A stretch of 43,073 bases of DNA from assembly GCF_900120405.1 (NCBI RefSeq), contig NZ_LT635492.1, positions 13,649-56,721 on the forward strand. Reading direction: 5' to 3'. How positions within the stretch are numbered: position 1 is the stretch's first letter; each line of letters starts with the position of its first letter. Positions 7,272-16,627 of the stretch are shown here, piece by piece. The position numbers and the translations under genes are program-made. This DNA comes from Urinicoccus massiliensis (lineage in GTDB: Bacteria; Bacillota; Clostridia; Tissierellales; Peptoniphilaceae). The notes under the pieces are model-generated. The model saw only the letters and a program-made list of their open reading frames with translations, was not told the DNA's origin and did no database searches.

Positions 7272-9609
7272 TACGAACAAACTAAGAGCCTTTTTTATGG
7301 CTCTTTTATTAGTTTTAACATCAACTGTGCATACAAGTGCATTTGCAAAGTCTGATGTTACTTGGACGGAAGATGATTTTATGTATTCCTCTGAGGGAAA
7401 TATAATTGCCTTTAGTGATAAGGGCTTAGAAAAGAAAGAAAAGACAAATATTCTAGTATTTCCTGAAGGAACGAAATCTATAAATGGAAATTATTCTTTA
7501 AGTCATTCAAACGATGAACTTAGATATAAAAGAGAATTTGGACGCGGTAAACATTGGGATAAAGTAATTATTCCTGATTCTGTTAAGCTTTTAGGCTATG
7601 CTGCCTTTTACGAAGCAAGTATAGACGAGGTAAAACTATCAAATAGTCTAACTTATCTTGGTGGTTTAGCATTTTTCAATTGTGGACTTAGAGAAGTGAC
7701 TTTACCTGATACTTTGGTAAATATTGAACATAATGCTTTTGAAAGAAATAACCTCCAAGAAATAACTATACCGAAGTCTGTGAAGACAATTGAACAGTAT
7801 GCTTTTTCAAGAAATAAATTGCACACTGTAAAAGTTTTAGGCAATCCAAATATTAACAGTAAGGGAGTATTCCATAATCAAGAAGTTGAGTATAGACCAA
7901 AACAAAATCCATTTTACGAAAATCATTTTGGTTTCAACGGAAATCAAGGATTCAAATCTATTCCTAATGGATTAAGGTTTGAAAATGGAGAGTTTGTCTT
8001 TGATAAGAATGTAGATAGTGTAGAACTTGAATTTGATTATAACAATGATATGTATCAAGGAAAGATGACTATATACAATCCAAATAAATATTCCATTGGT
8101 ACTCAAACTGATTTGACAGGACAAGATATTGATGAAAAGGACAATAAGATTGATGATTTAACTAAAAACATTAAGGACTTAGAAAATCAGATCAAAGACT
8201 TAAATGATAAGAAACAAGAAGATCAATCAAAGATAGATGAGTTAAAGGAAAAGTTAGAATCTTGCAAAGATAATGGAGAGAAACTAAAACAAGAAAAAGC
8301 TAGGCTAGAAGAAGAAATTAGAGATAAAGACAATAAGATTGCTCAATTGAATAAAGAAATTGAGGATCTTAAAAACTCCAATAATGATGAACTAATAGCA
8401 GAAATTACTCAGCTTAAAGATGAATTAAAAAGATTACAAGATGAAAATGCAAAACTAAAAGAAGATTATTCATCTACAAAATGGGAGTTAGAAGCTGAGA
8501 AAGAAAAGACAGATAAAAACGAAAATAAAATCAAAGAAATGCAAGAAAAGCTTGAGTCTTTAGAAGGAGAACTTGCAAAAAAGACTAAAGAAATTGAGGA
8601 TAAAGATAATAAAATTAAGGGCTTAGAAAAAGCTCTTGATGAAAAAGATAATAAGATAAAAGATTTAGAGTCTAAAAAGAAAGAAACAGAAAATTCTAAG
8701 TCAGAATGTTGCAAGAAAATTGAAGAGCTTCAAAAGGCTATTGATAGTTTAAAAGAATCTTCTGAAAATACAAAAAAAGAATTAGAAGAGAAAATTAAAG
8801 AGCTAGAAGAAAAACAAAAAGCTTCTGAAGAAGAAATTAAAAAGCTAAAAGAAGATTTAGATAAGAAAATTGAAGAAGCCAAGAAGTTAATCGAGGAAGC
8901 AAACAAAAAAGCTAAAGAAGAACTTGAAAAACAATCTAAAGATGAAAAAGACAAAAATCTAAACCAAGACTTATCTAAGAAATTAGATGAACTTCTAAAA
9001 CTCCAAAAAGAAAACAAAGAGAAGAAAGAAGATAAGAAATCTCAAGATAAGAAGTGGGACGAACTTTTGAAAGCTGATGATAAGAACATCCTAAATCAAT
9101 TTGATCTTAACAAGATGAAAAAGCAAGAGGAACAACAAGGTAAAAAACAAGTTAAAGATGAAAAAGAATTTGCAGTTTTCCAGGTAGACAAAAACTTTTA
9201 TAACATTATTAACAAAGATGGTAAGACAACAGTATATATGGATGTAAAAACTTATGTGGATCAAGGAAGAACTATGATTCCAGTAAGATATATCGCTTAT
9301 ACTCTAGGTTTTAATGTTGAGTATGACAACTCTACTCGTGAAGCTATTTTCTCAAATAAAGAGAATAATATCCTAGCTAAAAAGACATTAAGACTAAATA
9401 TTGATACTGGTGTTATGAAAGATTCAGATGGAAAGGTCTACAATTCAGATGTTAAGCCAGTGATTATAAATGGAAGAATTCATGCTTCAATTTCAAACAT
9501 TGCCAAAGCTTTCGGAGCAAGTCATGGAGATATTAAAGATGGCAAAAACCAAACAATAGAATGGGACAATGCTAGAAAAGCAGTCTATGTATTTAAAAAT
9601 GTAAAATAA
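7258..9609 (+). CDS. Secreted surface protein: BspA-type leucine-rich repeats, long coiled coil, copper-amine-oxidase-N-like domain
   Basis: 783 residues. A signal peptide is clear (basic start, then FFMALLLVLTSTVHTSAFA, cut near residue 31). Residues about 100-210 carry BspA-type repeats (IIPDSVKLLGYAAFYEA, VTLPDTLVNIEHNAF, ITIPKSVKTIEQYAF). Residues about 290-620 form a very long Lys/Glu-rich coiled coil. The last ~150 residues resemble the copper amine oxidase N-terminal domain (VPVRYIAYTLGFNV-like segment, here IPVRYIAYTLGFNVEYD), used in anaerobic cocci as a wall- or protein-binding module. There is no LPXTG anchor. It probably acts on the outer surface as an adhesin or mating-pair stabiliser, since it lies inside the transfer operon between DUF4315 and DUF4366. 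Role is inferred. Confidence 0.78.
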   Translation: MKKFNTNKLRAFFMALLLVLTSTVHTSAFAKSDVTWTEDDFMYSSEGNIIAFSDKGLEKKEKTNILVFPEGTKSINGNYSLSHSNDELRYKREFGRGKHWDKVIIPDSVKLLGYAAFYEASIDEVKLSNSLTYLGGLAFFNCGLREVTLPDTLVNIEHNAFERNNLQEITIPKSVKTIEQYAFSRNKLHTVKVLGNPNINSKGVFHNQEVEYRPKQNPFYENHFGFNGNQGFKSIPNGLRFENGEFVFDKNVDSVELEFDYNNDMYQGKMTIYNPNKYSIGTQTDLTGQDIDEKDNKIDDLTKNIKDLENQIKDLNDKKQEDQSKIDELKEKLESCKDNGEKLKQEKARLEEEIRDKDNKIAQLNKEIEDLKNSNNDELIAEITQLKDELKRLQDENAKLKEDYSSTKWELEAEKEKTDKNENKIKEMQEKLESLEGELAKKTKEIEDKDNKIKGLEKALDEKDNKIKDLESKKKETENSKSECCKKIEELQKAIDSLKESSENTKKELEEKIKELEEKQKASEEEIKKLKEDLDKKIEEAKKLIEEANKKAKEELEKQSKDEKDKNLNQDLSKKLDELLKLQKENKEKKEDKKSQDKKWDELLKADDKNILNQFDLNKMKKQEEQQGKKQVKDEKEFAVFQVDKNFYNIINKDGKTTVYMDVKTYVDQGRTMIPVRYIAYTLGFNVEYDNSTREAIFSNKENNILAKKTLRLNIDTGVMKDSDGKVYNSDVKPVIINGRIHASISNIAKAFGASHGDIKDGKNQTIEWDNARKAVYVFKNVK

Positions 9610-9623
9610 GAAAGGATAGAAAA

Positions 9624-10493
9624 ATGAATAAGAGCATTAAACGAGGAGTAGCCATAGGGTTACTCCTTTTTACATTTACAGTACCAGCAACTACATTTGC
9701 GATGACAAATGAAGGGCAAATAGAAAATCAAAGTGAATCAATCTATGAACCACAAAAGGAAGAATTTGAAAAAATGTTGAAAGATGATGTTTTTACACCA
9801 TCAAAAGAAGAAATTCCTTATCAAGATGTTCCAAGAATACCAGGAAATACAAGTGAAGCAAATAAGCCTTCAAATAATCCTCCAAAGAAAACACCACTTG
9901 TAAAAGGTGGTAATACAAAGGCAGTAAATAATCTTGCGACACAAGAAAATAAGGCAAGAGGTTCAGTAATTGAAAATGTAGATAGGAATGGAAAAGATAT
10001 TACACCAAGTGGAGATACAGAAAAAGATAAAGAAAATCCAGTAGATGTAAGACAATTTTTAACATTTCAAACTAAAAGTGGAAAAACTATGCACCTAATA
10101 GTGGATCACTCATCAAATCAAGATAACGTAAGGTTATTGACAGAAGTAGGAGAGCAAGACCTACTTAATATGATTGAATCAGAAGATAAAAATACTATAA
10201 AGGTTGAAGAACCTAAGAAAGAAGAAGTGAAAAAAGAAGAGCCCACTGTTGTTCCAGTAAAAGAAGAAAAGAAAAGTGGGATAGGTTCATTTCTAATTAT
10301 TGCACTTGTAATTGGAGGAGTAGTAGGAGCAGGATACTATTTTAAGGTAGTTAAAGCAAAAGAAGACAAAATGTTGGAAGACTTTGAAGAAGATGATGAG
10401 GATTATATTAGTGAGTCAGAAGATGAATCTGAAAATGAAGAAAGTCATGAAGAATCTTTAGATGAAGACGATGAAGATGATGAACTATTATAA
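9624..10493 (+). CDS. DUF4366 family membrane-anchored ICE protein
   Basis: 289 residues with an N-terminal signal peptide (VAIGLLLFTFTVPATTFA), a Pro/Asn-rich external region, then a conserved block (VRQFLTFQTKSGKTMHLIVD, then EVGEQDLLNMI) that is the hallmark of DUF4366 proteins of Tn1549/CTn-type ICEs. A transmembrane helix follows at about residues 224-242 (GSFLIIALVIGGVVGAGYYF), and the C-terminus is a strongly acidic tail of Asp/Glu/Ser. The acidic tail would lie in the cytoplasm. An AAAGGA ribosome binding site precedes the ATG. It is the last gene of the mating-pore operon, which ends in the terminator downstream. The exact biochemical role of the family is not known to me. Confidence 0.82.
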   Translation: MNKSIKRGVAIGLLLFTFTVPATTFAMTNEGQIENQSESIYEPQKEEFEKMLKDDVFTPSKEEIPYQDVPRIPGNTSEANKPSNNPPKKTPLVKGGNTKAVNNLATQENKARGSVIENVDRNGKDITPSGDTEKDKENPVDVRQFLTFQTKSGKTMHLIVDHSSNQDNVRLLTEVGEQDLLNMIESEDKNTIKVEEPKKEEVKKEEPTVVPVKEEKKSGIGSFLIIALVIGGVVGAGYYFKVVKAKEDKMLEDFEEDDEDYISESEDESENEESHEESLDEDDEDDELL

Positions 10494-10509
10494 TAATTTT
10501 TAAAAGCTG

Positions 10510-10540
10510 GAGCGAGAGAGAAATCTTTCGCTCTTTTTTT
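10510..10540 (+). terminator. Rho-independent terminator after DUF4366
   Basis: A 9-bp stem (10510-10518 with 10525-10533, one G-T wobble) with a 6-base loop is followed by seven T residues. It closes the transfer operon just before topB. The ribosome binding site of topB begins seven bases after the T run, so partial read-through is possible. Confidence 0.8.
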
Positions 10541-10556
10541 ATTTATGGAGGTATTA

Positions 10557-12266
10557 ATGAAGTTAGTAATAGCAGAAAAGCCAAGTGTAGCAGTTACAAT
10601 TGCAAAAGTAATTGGAGCAATAACAAGAAAAAACGGATATTATGAGGGGAATGGATACATTGTTTCTTGGTGTGTAGGTCATTTAATTCAAATGGCAAGT
10701 CCAGATAAGATTGATGAAAAATGGAAGAAATGGACAATAGACACTCTTCCTATAATTCCAGAAGAATATATTTATGAAGTATCTAAAAGCACTAAGAAAC
10801 AATATGGAGTTTTAAAGAAACTTTTAAACGATAAGAACATCGACACAGTAATAAATGCTTGTGATGCTGGTAGAGAAGGAGAACTTATTTTTAGGCTTGT
10901 ATATAATCAAGCTAAATGTAAGAAGAAGATTCAAAGACTTTGGATATCTTCAATGGAAAACAAAGCTATTGAAGATGGCTTTAGAAATCTTAAAGACGGA
11001 GAAAACTTTGAAGATTTATATAGATCAGCAAGTGCAAGAGCCATTGCAGATTGGTTGGTAGGAATGAATCTAAGTAGGCTTTATTCTTGCATTTATAAGG
11101 AAACATATTCAGTTGGTAGAGTACAAACTCCAACTCTATATTTAATAGCTAAAAGAGATAGTGAAATAAACCTATTTAAGAAGCAAAAATATTATACAGT
11201 TGACTTATCTTATGAAGGATTGAAACTTGTATCTGATAGGATTGATAAAATTGAAGTTGCAGAACAACTGTTAAACCTATTAGAAGATGAAATAGTTATT
11301 ACAGAGGTAGAAGACAAAGAAGTAAGCACAAAACCAGATAAGCCTTATGATCTCACTACCTTGCAAAGAGAAGCAAATAAATATTTTGGGTATTCAGCAA
11401 ATGATACTTTAAATCTGGCACAAGCTTTGTATGAAAAAAAGCTAATCACATATCCAAGAACAGATAGTAGGTACTTAACCGATGATATGGTTAATACTAT
11501 GAAAGAATTATTAGAAGGACTTGAAGAAGATTTTAAGATTAATGAATCAAACTTTAAGTCTATTTTTAATTCAGCTAAAGTTACAGACCACTATGCAATT
11601 ATTCCTACTATATCAGGTATTGGGAAAGCTAGAGATTTATCTGATAAAGAAAGCAAAATCTATAATTTAATTAAGAATAAATTACTTGCTTCATGTTCGG
11701 ATAACTTAAAGGAATCTAGCAAAAAAATCAGATATGAATATGATAAGTTTAACTTTAATGCAAGTGGCAAGACTATAATCGATGAAGGTTATACCAAGTA
11801 TCTAAAGACTTATGGAAAACAAAGACAAGAAAATGAATTACCAGATGTAAAGACTGGAGATAAAATTAAGCTAACTTCTAAAAATATATCTGAGAAATTT
11901 ACAAAAGCTCCAAGCCATTATAATGAAGATACACTTTTAAAGGCCATGGAGAATGCAGGAGTAGAAGATATAGAAGTTGAAAGAAAAGGCTTAGGAACGC
12001 CAGCAACAAGAGCAGGAATTATTGAAAATCTTATCCATAAGGATCTTATAAGAAGAGATAAGAAAAATTTACTTGTAACAGAAAAAGGCAATAGACTTGT
12101 ATCGATTGTAGAGGATAAGTTCAAGTCGGCTAAAACAACATCTGAATGGGAAATGAAACTTTCAAAGATTAGCTCTGGCGAAGTAGATAAAGAAGACTTT
12201 TTAAGAGAAATAGAAGATAGTATAAGGGAGCTTGTAGATAGGTACAAGAATAATCTAAATGAATAA
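10557..12266 (+). CDS. topB: Type IA DNA topoisomerase III
   Basis: The 569-residue protein begins MKLVIAEKPSVA, the standard TOPRIM start of topoisomerase III. TOPRIM acidic residues are seen in NACDAGREGELIFR, and the active-site tyrosine is Tyr299 in LITYPRTDSRYL. The start at 10557 is set by GGAGG at 10547-10551; an in-frame ATG at 10545 overlaps that site and is unlikely. The enzyme cuts and passes single strands, and in ICEs it probably resolves transfer or replication intermediates of the element. The length is on the short side for TopB, typical of plasmid and ICE copies without C-terminal zinc modules. Its last 8 bases overlap the methyltransferase start. Confidence 0.92.
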   Translation: MKLVIAEKPSVAVTIAKVIGAITRKNGYYEGNGYIVSWCVGHLIQMASPDKIDEKWKKWTIDTLPIIPEEYIYEVSKSTKKQYGVLKKLLNDKNIDTVINACDAGREGELIFRLVYNQAKCKKKIQRLWISSMENKAIEDGFRNLKDGENFEDLYRSASARAIADWLVGMNLSRLYSCIYKETYSVGRVQTPTLYLIAKRDSEINLFKKQKYYTVDLSYEGLKLVSDRIDKIEVAEQLLNLLEDEIVITEVEDKEVSTKPDKPYDLTTLQREANKYFGYSANDTLNLAQALYEKKLITYPRTDSRYLTDDMVNTMKELLEGLEEDFKINESNFKSIFNSAKVTDHYAIIPTISGIGKARDLSDKESKIYNLIKNKLLASCSDNLKESSKKIRYEYDKFNFNASGKTIIDEGYTKYLKTYGKQRQENELPDVKTGDKIKLTSKNISEKFTKAPSHYNEDTLLKAMENAGVEDIEVERKGLGTPATRAGIIENLIHKDLIRRDKKNLLVTEKGNRLVSIVEDKFKSAKTTSEWEMKLSKISSGEVDKEDFLREIEDSIRELVDRYKNNLNE

Positions 12267-13239
12267 GGTAAAAATATTGGAGCTTTTCGGTGGCATAGGT
12301 GCTATTAGAAAGGCTTTTATTAATTTAAAGATACCTTATGAAGTTGTTGATTATGTAGAAATAGATAAGGCTTGTGTTAAATCATACAATGCACTTTATG
12401 GAGAAGATTATAAAGAAAAATCAGTAGTAAGATATAAAGCTTCTGATGAAAAGATAGACTTAATTATGCATGGAAGTCCTTGCCAAGACTTTTCAAGAAT
12501 TGGAAAAAAGCAGGGAGGAGTGAAAAACTCAGGAACTAGATCAAGCTTACTATTTGAAACAATTAGAATAATAAAAGAAATGAAAGATAAACCTAAATGG
12601 ATAATTTGGGAAAATGTAAAGGGAGTCCTTGATAGAAATATGAGGGACTCCTTTTTTATTTATCTAAAAGAATTAGAGAGCCTAGGATATGAAAGCAAGT
12701 ATGAAATATTAAATGCAATGGACTTTGGGATACCTCAAAAAAGAGAGAGAATATTTGTTGTTTCATGTCTTGGAACAAATAACTTTTCTTTTAATAAATT
12801 GGAGAGGAAAGAAACAAGACCACTAAGTGAATTTTTAGAAAAGGATGTTAGTGAACTTTATACAATGACCCAACCTTATATGCTGAAATTTTTAAATAAA
12901 GGAATAGATAATAGTTTTAGAGGGCGACTAAAAGTGATTAAAGATTTTTCTTATACTATTTCTACAAAACAAATGAGAGTACCAAATTCTGGAATAATAG
13001 ATATTGGAAATGGTAAATATAGGTATTTAACAGAAAGAGAATGTCTAAGACTTATGGGTTTCGATGATAGTGATATAGATAAACTAGAGAAAGTACATCC
13101 AAGAAGAAAAAATTGCACTTCAAGTAAACTATATAAGCAGGCCGGCAATTTTATTGTGGTTGACGTTTTAATGGAAATATTAGAACAATTGATTAAGTCC
13201 CAAATATTGACTTCTTGTCCCAAAGAAACTATAATATAA
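12259..13239 (+). CDS. DNA cytosine-5 methyltransferase
   Basis: 326 residues with the C5-methyltransferase motifs in order: motif I LELFGGIGAIRKAF (S-adenosylmethionine binding), motif IV GSPCQDFSRIG with catalytic Cys75, motif VI ENVKG with Glu118, motif VIII PQKRERIFVV, a target-recognition stretch near residues 210-245, motif IX RYLTERECLRLMGF, and motif X QAGNFIVVDVLMEI. It adds a methyl group to C5 of cytosine at an unknown site. No restriction endonuclease gene is next to it, so it may be an orphan protecting the ICE on entry to new hosts, or it may belong with the adjacent AAA ATPase/protease cargo. Its ATG overlaps the end of topB, giving coupled translation. Confidence 0.93.
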   Translation: MNKVKILELFGGIGAIRKAFINLKIPYEVVDYVEIDKACVKSYNALYGEDYKEKSVVRYKASDEKIDLIMHGSPCQDFSRIGKKQGGVKNSGTRSSLLFETIRIIKEMKDKPKWIIWENVKGVLDRNMRDSFFIYLKELESLGYESKYEILNAMDFGIPQKRERIFVVSCLGTNNFSFNKLERKETRPLSEFLEKDVSELYTMTQPYMLKFLNKGIDNSFRGRLKVIKDFSYTISTKQMRVPNSGIIDIGNGKYRYLTERECLRLMGFDDSDIDKLEKVHPRRKNCTSSKLYKQAGNFIVVDVLMEILEQLIKSQILTSCPKETII

Positions 13240-13271
13240 ATGTAAGAATTAATTATGTGGGGGTATCGAAA

Positions 13272-14306
13272 ATGAAAAAGGCAAATATTATAAATTTAAT
13301 TAAATATTATGCCGAAAATAATGATTCAGGGTTTAGAAATGAAGCATATCAAATAGCAAATGAATTTGATAAGACAGGAGATTATCAGCTATCTGAATAT
13401 ATAATGGCTTTACTTTCAAACACTAATGCTTTTGTTCCTCAAATTAATGAAAATGAGTTAACATTTGTAAAGAAAATAGAGGTAGGTGGTTCCCCGTTAC
13501 CTCTTCCTGAAGAAATTAAGTCGGACATAATAGGAATTATTAATGCAGCAGGTCACGGAATAGGAGTAAATAAATTTTTGTTTCAGGGTGCACCTGGCAC
13601 AGGAAAGACAGAAACAGCCAAACATATAGCAAGAATTTTAGATAGAGAATTATTTGTTGTAGATTTCGCTTTTATAATTGACAGTAAATTAGGACAAACA
13701 GGGAAAAATATTGCTAAGTTATTTGATGAAATAAATAATTTGGTATCACCTGAGAAAGTTGTCATACTATTCGATGAGATTGATGCACTAGCTTTAGATA
13801 GGACAGATTCTAAAGATATTAGAGAAATGGGAAGAGCAACAACATCAGTGTTAAAGGGATTAGAAGGATTGAATAAAAATATTTTGCTGATAGCTACCAC
13901 AAATTTGTATGATCATTTTGACAAAGCCTTGATAAGAAGATTTGATTCAGTAATTGATTTTAATAGATATTCACGAGAAGATTTATTAGAAATATCGGAA
14001 ATTATTTTAAATTATTATTTATCTAAATTTAAAAATGCTGGAAAAAATATTAGATTATTTAAAAAAATAATATCTTCAATAGACGATATAACTTATCCAG
14101 GAGATTTGAAGAATTTAATAAAAACTTCTTTGGCTTTTAGTAATCCTAATGAAGAATATGATTATCTTAAAAGATTGTATATAACTATTTCTGAGAATAA
14201 AGATATGGATTTAAAAACCTTGAAAAAAAAAGGTTTTACAGTTAGAGAAATAGAAATATTAACAGGAATCTCAAAAAGTCAAGTATCAAGGGAACTAAAG
14301 GAGTAG
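13272..14306 (+). CDS. AAA ATPase, IetA-like partner of the adjacent subtilisin-like protease
   Basis: The 344-residue protein is a single AAA+ module. Walker A is GAPGTGKT with Lys112, Walker B is VVILFDEIDAL with Asp168-Glu169, sensor 1 is LIATTNL, and an RRFD arginine-finger stretch follows. The C-terminus (FTVREIEILTGISKSQVSREL) looks like a small helix-turn-helix. The start at 13272 is preferred over 13215: GGGGG lies 8 bases before it, and it avoids overlap with the methyltransferase. Four bases separate it from the protease gene. An AAA ATPase followed directly by an S8 protease is the IetAS arrangement, where IetA acts as antitoxin or regulator to IetS. The match is by architecture, not by alignment. 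Confidence 0.82.
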   Translation: MKKANIINLIKYYAENNDSGFRNEAYQIANEFDKTGDYQLSEYIMALLSNTNAFVPQINENELTFVKKIEVGGSPLPLPEEIKSDIIGIINAAGHGIGVNKFLFQGAPGTGKTETAKHIARILDRELFVVDFAFIIDSKLGQTGKNIAKLFDEINNLVSPEKVVILFDEIDALALDRTDSKDIREMGRATTSVLKGLEGLNKNILLIATTNLYDHFDKALIRRFDSVIDFNRYSREDLLEISEIILNYYLSKFKNAGKNIRLFKKIISSIDDITYPGDLKNLIKTSLAFSNPNEEYDYLKRLYITISENKDMDLKTLKKKGFTVREIEILTGISKSQVSRELKE

Positions 14307-14310
14307 ATTA

Positions 14311-16554
14311 ATGAATGAGATACTACAATTAAAAGGGAAATTAGGACAAATAAAGTCCGGAAATACACCTGGACCTTCAAATATTCCTAAAAATAAATAT
14401 GTCTCTATAGATCATCTAGAAAAATTAAAAGATAATTTACAAAAGATAAAAAAATTTTGGGAAGAAGAGAAGTTGAATATAAAACCGTTAGTTAGTGCCT
14501 ACTATATTAGTGTTGTTGCTAAAAGTAATAGGTTAAAAGGAATACTGGAAAGTAATTTAAAACAAAATAATAATGCAATTGTTGGAGCAAAATTTACAGA
14601 GGGTAATTATAAAAAGCATATAATAACATATTGCGTAAGTATTGAAATTATCGATTTATCTATAAAAAATATTGAAAATGTGATTAAAATCATATCTAAT
14701 AATTTTGGAGATAAAATTTCTCATCATGATATTGAGAAAATTAATCATAAAGAATATGAAAAATTATTTATTAAAGGTGTGTCAAGAACAAGGTTTGTGA
14801 ATATAGTTGTAGATGCTTACTACTTAGAATCATTTGGTATAGAACAAGACACAAGTCATTTGGTAGAGAATTCCATAATAACTATTTATGATACAGGGAC
14901 AAAAACATCAGATATTATGAATCAATTAGGCATTAATTTTTTAGAAGTAAGGAGTATTGATGAAACAACTCTTTTACTCACGCCGGATCAGTATAGTTTG
15001 TTGAAGTCCAAGGCACCGTATCTAATTTCAATGGCAGTAAGCGACATATCAAAAATTGATAAAGGGGTTATTTTTGATAGAGATGTTATAGATGCCAATA
15101 TACCTAGTCCAAACAATGAACCTATTATTGGAGTTATTGATACTATGTTTGATGATAGAGTTTATTTTTCTGAATGGGTAGAATTTGAGAATAAGGTAGA
15201 TGATAATATAGAGTTAAAAAATGAGGATTATGAACATGGGACTATGGTAACTTCAATTATAGTGGATGGTCCAAGTTTAAATCCAGAATTGGATGATGGA
15301 TGTGGTAGATTTAAAGTTAGACATTTTGGAGTTGCTAAAAGCGGGAAATTTAGCTCTTTTTCAGTATTGAGATCTATAAAAGAAATCGTTGAAACTAATA
15401 GGGATATTAAGGTATGGAATTTATCTCTAGGGTCATCAATGGAAATAAACTCTAACTTCATATCCCCCGAAGCAGCGATTTTAGATAGAATTCAATATGA
15501 AAATGACATTATATTTATTGTCGCAGGAACAAATAAGCCTAAAAATTCAAAAATAAAAAAAATAGGAGCTCCTGCTGATTCTATAAATTCAATAGTTGTA
15601 AATTCTGTAAGCTTTGATAAAGAACCTGCAGATTATTCTAGGGAAGGGCTAGTATTATCCTTTTTTAATAAACCAGATATAAGTTATTACGGAGGAGATG
15701 ATACAAAGTATATAAAAACCTGTTCACCTCTAGGTGAAGCATTTGTATCAGGAACGTCTTTTGCAGCTCCATGGATAGCTAGAAAGATGTCATATCTTAT
15801 AGATATATTAGGTTTGACTAGAGAGCTTGCGAAAGCTTTAATAATTGATTCTGCAACTGGATGGGCAGATAGACCCTATAATCCTCAATTAGTGGGATAT
15901 GGCATTGTTCCTATTAAAATAGAAGATATAATTAGTACTCCAGAAGATGAGATAAAATTTATGATAAATGGCGTTTCAGAAGAATATGAAACATATAATT
16001 ATAATATTCCAATTCCAGAAAAAGATGGGAAACAACCATTTGTATCGAAGGCAACATTATGCTATTTCCCAAGTTGCTCAAGAAACCAAGGAGTTGACTA
16101 TACAAATACAGAAATGGATATTCATTTTGGAAGATTAAGTAAAACTAATAATGGAAAAGTAAAAATAAATTGTATAAATGACAATAAGCAATCAGATGAA
16201 GGAAAAGTTTTACTATATGAAGGAGAAGCACGAAAACTATACAGAAAATGGGACAATGTTAAGCATATAAGAGAGAATATAAAAACACCAAGAGGCAGGC
16301 AAAAGCTGCCCAAAAAGAAGAATGACAATGAATTATGGGGAATAAGCATAAAAACTAAAGAAAGGTTAAATGCTAGTAACGGAAATGATTTGAAATTCGG
16401 AGTTGTTATAACTTTAAAAGAGGTTAATGGAGTTAATAGAATTCAAGAATTTATACAACAATGTCAGTTCAGAGGTTGGTTAATAAATACTATAGATATT
16501 GAAAGCAGAATTGATATTTATAATACTGCAGAGGAAGAAATAGAGTTTGAATGA
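14311..16554 (+). CDS. Subtilisin-like (S8) serine protease, IetS-like
   Basis: 747 residues. The S8 catalytic triad is complete: Asp277 (IIGVIDTMF), His309 (YEHGTMVTSI) and Ser483 (SGTSFAAPWIA). About 270 residues precede the catalytic domain and about 230 follow it. No signal peptide is present, so the protease should be cytoplasmic, unlike most secreted subtilisins. That fits a toxin or effector controlled by the AAA ATPase encoded 4 bases upstream. IetAS was first described as a stability and incompatibility module of the Agrobacterium Ti plasmid pTiC58, and was later reported among anti-phage systems. The substrate is unknown. A strong terminator follows directly, so MTase, ATPase and protease end a transcription unit. 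Confidence 0.85.
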   Translation: MNEILQLKGKLGQIKSGNTPGPSNIPKNKYVSIDHLEKLKDNLQKIKKFWEEEKLNIKPLVSAYYISVVAKSNRLKGILESNLKQNNNAIVGAKFTEGNYKKHIITYCVSIEIIDLSIKNIENVIKIISNNFGDKISHHDIEKINHKEYEKLFIKGVSRTRFVNIVVDAYYLESFGIEQDTSHLVENSIITIYDTGTKTSDIMNQLGINFLEVRSIDETTLLLTPDQYSLLKSKAPYLISMAVSDISKIDKGVIFDRDVIDANIPSPNNEPIIGVIDTMFDDRVYFSEWVEFENKVDDNIELKNEDYEHGTMVTSIIVDGPSLNPELDDGCGRFKVRHFGVAKSGKFSSFSVLRSIKEIVETNRDIKVWNLSLGSSMEINSNFISPEAAILDRIQYENDIIFIVAGTNKPKNSKIKKIGAPADSINSIVVNSVSFDKEPADYSREGLVLSFFNKPDISYYGGDDTKYIKTCSPLGEAFVSGTSFAAPWIARKMSYLIDILGLTRELAKALIIDSATGWADRPYNPQLVGYGIVPIKIEDIISTPEDEIKFMINGVSEEYETYNYNIPIPEKDGKQPFVSKATLCYFPSCSRNQGVDYTNTEMDIHFGRLSKTNNGKVKINCINDNKQSDEGKVLLYEGEARKLYRKWDNVKHIRENIKTPRGRQKLPKKKNDNELWGISIKTKERLNASNGNDLKFGVVITLKEVNGVNRIQEFIQQCQFRGWLINTIDIESRIDIYNTAEEEIEFE

Positions 16555-16566
16555 GAAAATATCTTT

Positions 16567-16601
16567 AGACGGTAGATAAATTAAAATCTATCGTCTTTTT
16601 T
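16567..16601 (+). terminator. Rho-independent terminator after the IetAS-like pair
   Basis: An 11-bp stem (16567-16577 with 16586-16596, one wobble pair) with an 8-base loop runs into a T tract. It separates the defence or stability cargo from the helicase gene, whose ribosome binding site begins about 12 bases later. Confidence 0.85.
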
Positions 16602-16627
16602 ATTGTTAAAAAGAGAAGGAGGATGAA

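Noticed and set aside
8466-9017. Antisense open frames across the coiled-coil region of the surface protein
   Set aside because: They are the complement of Lys/Glu/Asp-rich codons, giving Ser/Phe/Leu-rich strings with no ribosome binding site.
8100-9060. Possible tandem DNA repeats in the surface-protein gene
   Set aside because: The similarity is heptad coiled-coil periodicity with similar codons, not an exact repeat unit.
10855-11061. 68-codon plus-strand frame inside topB
   Set aside because: No ribosome binding site and no protein-like pattern, while the topB frame here carries conserved motifs.
13215-13271. Upstream start for the AAA ATPase
   Set aside because: It would overlap the methyltransferase end and lacks a ribosome binding site, whereas 13272 has GGGGG at the right distance.
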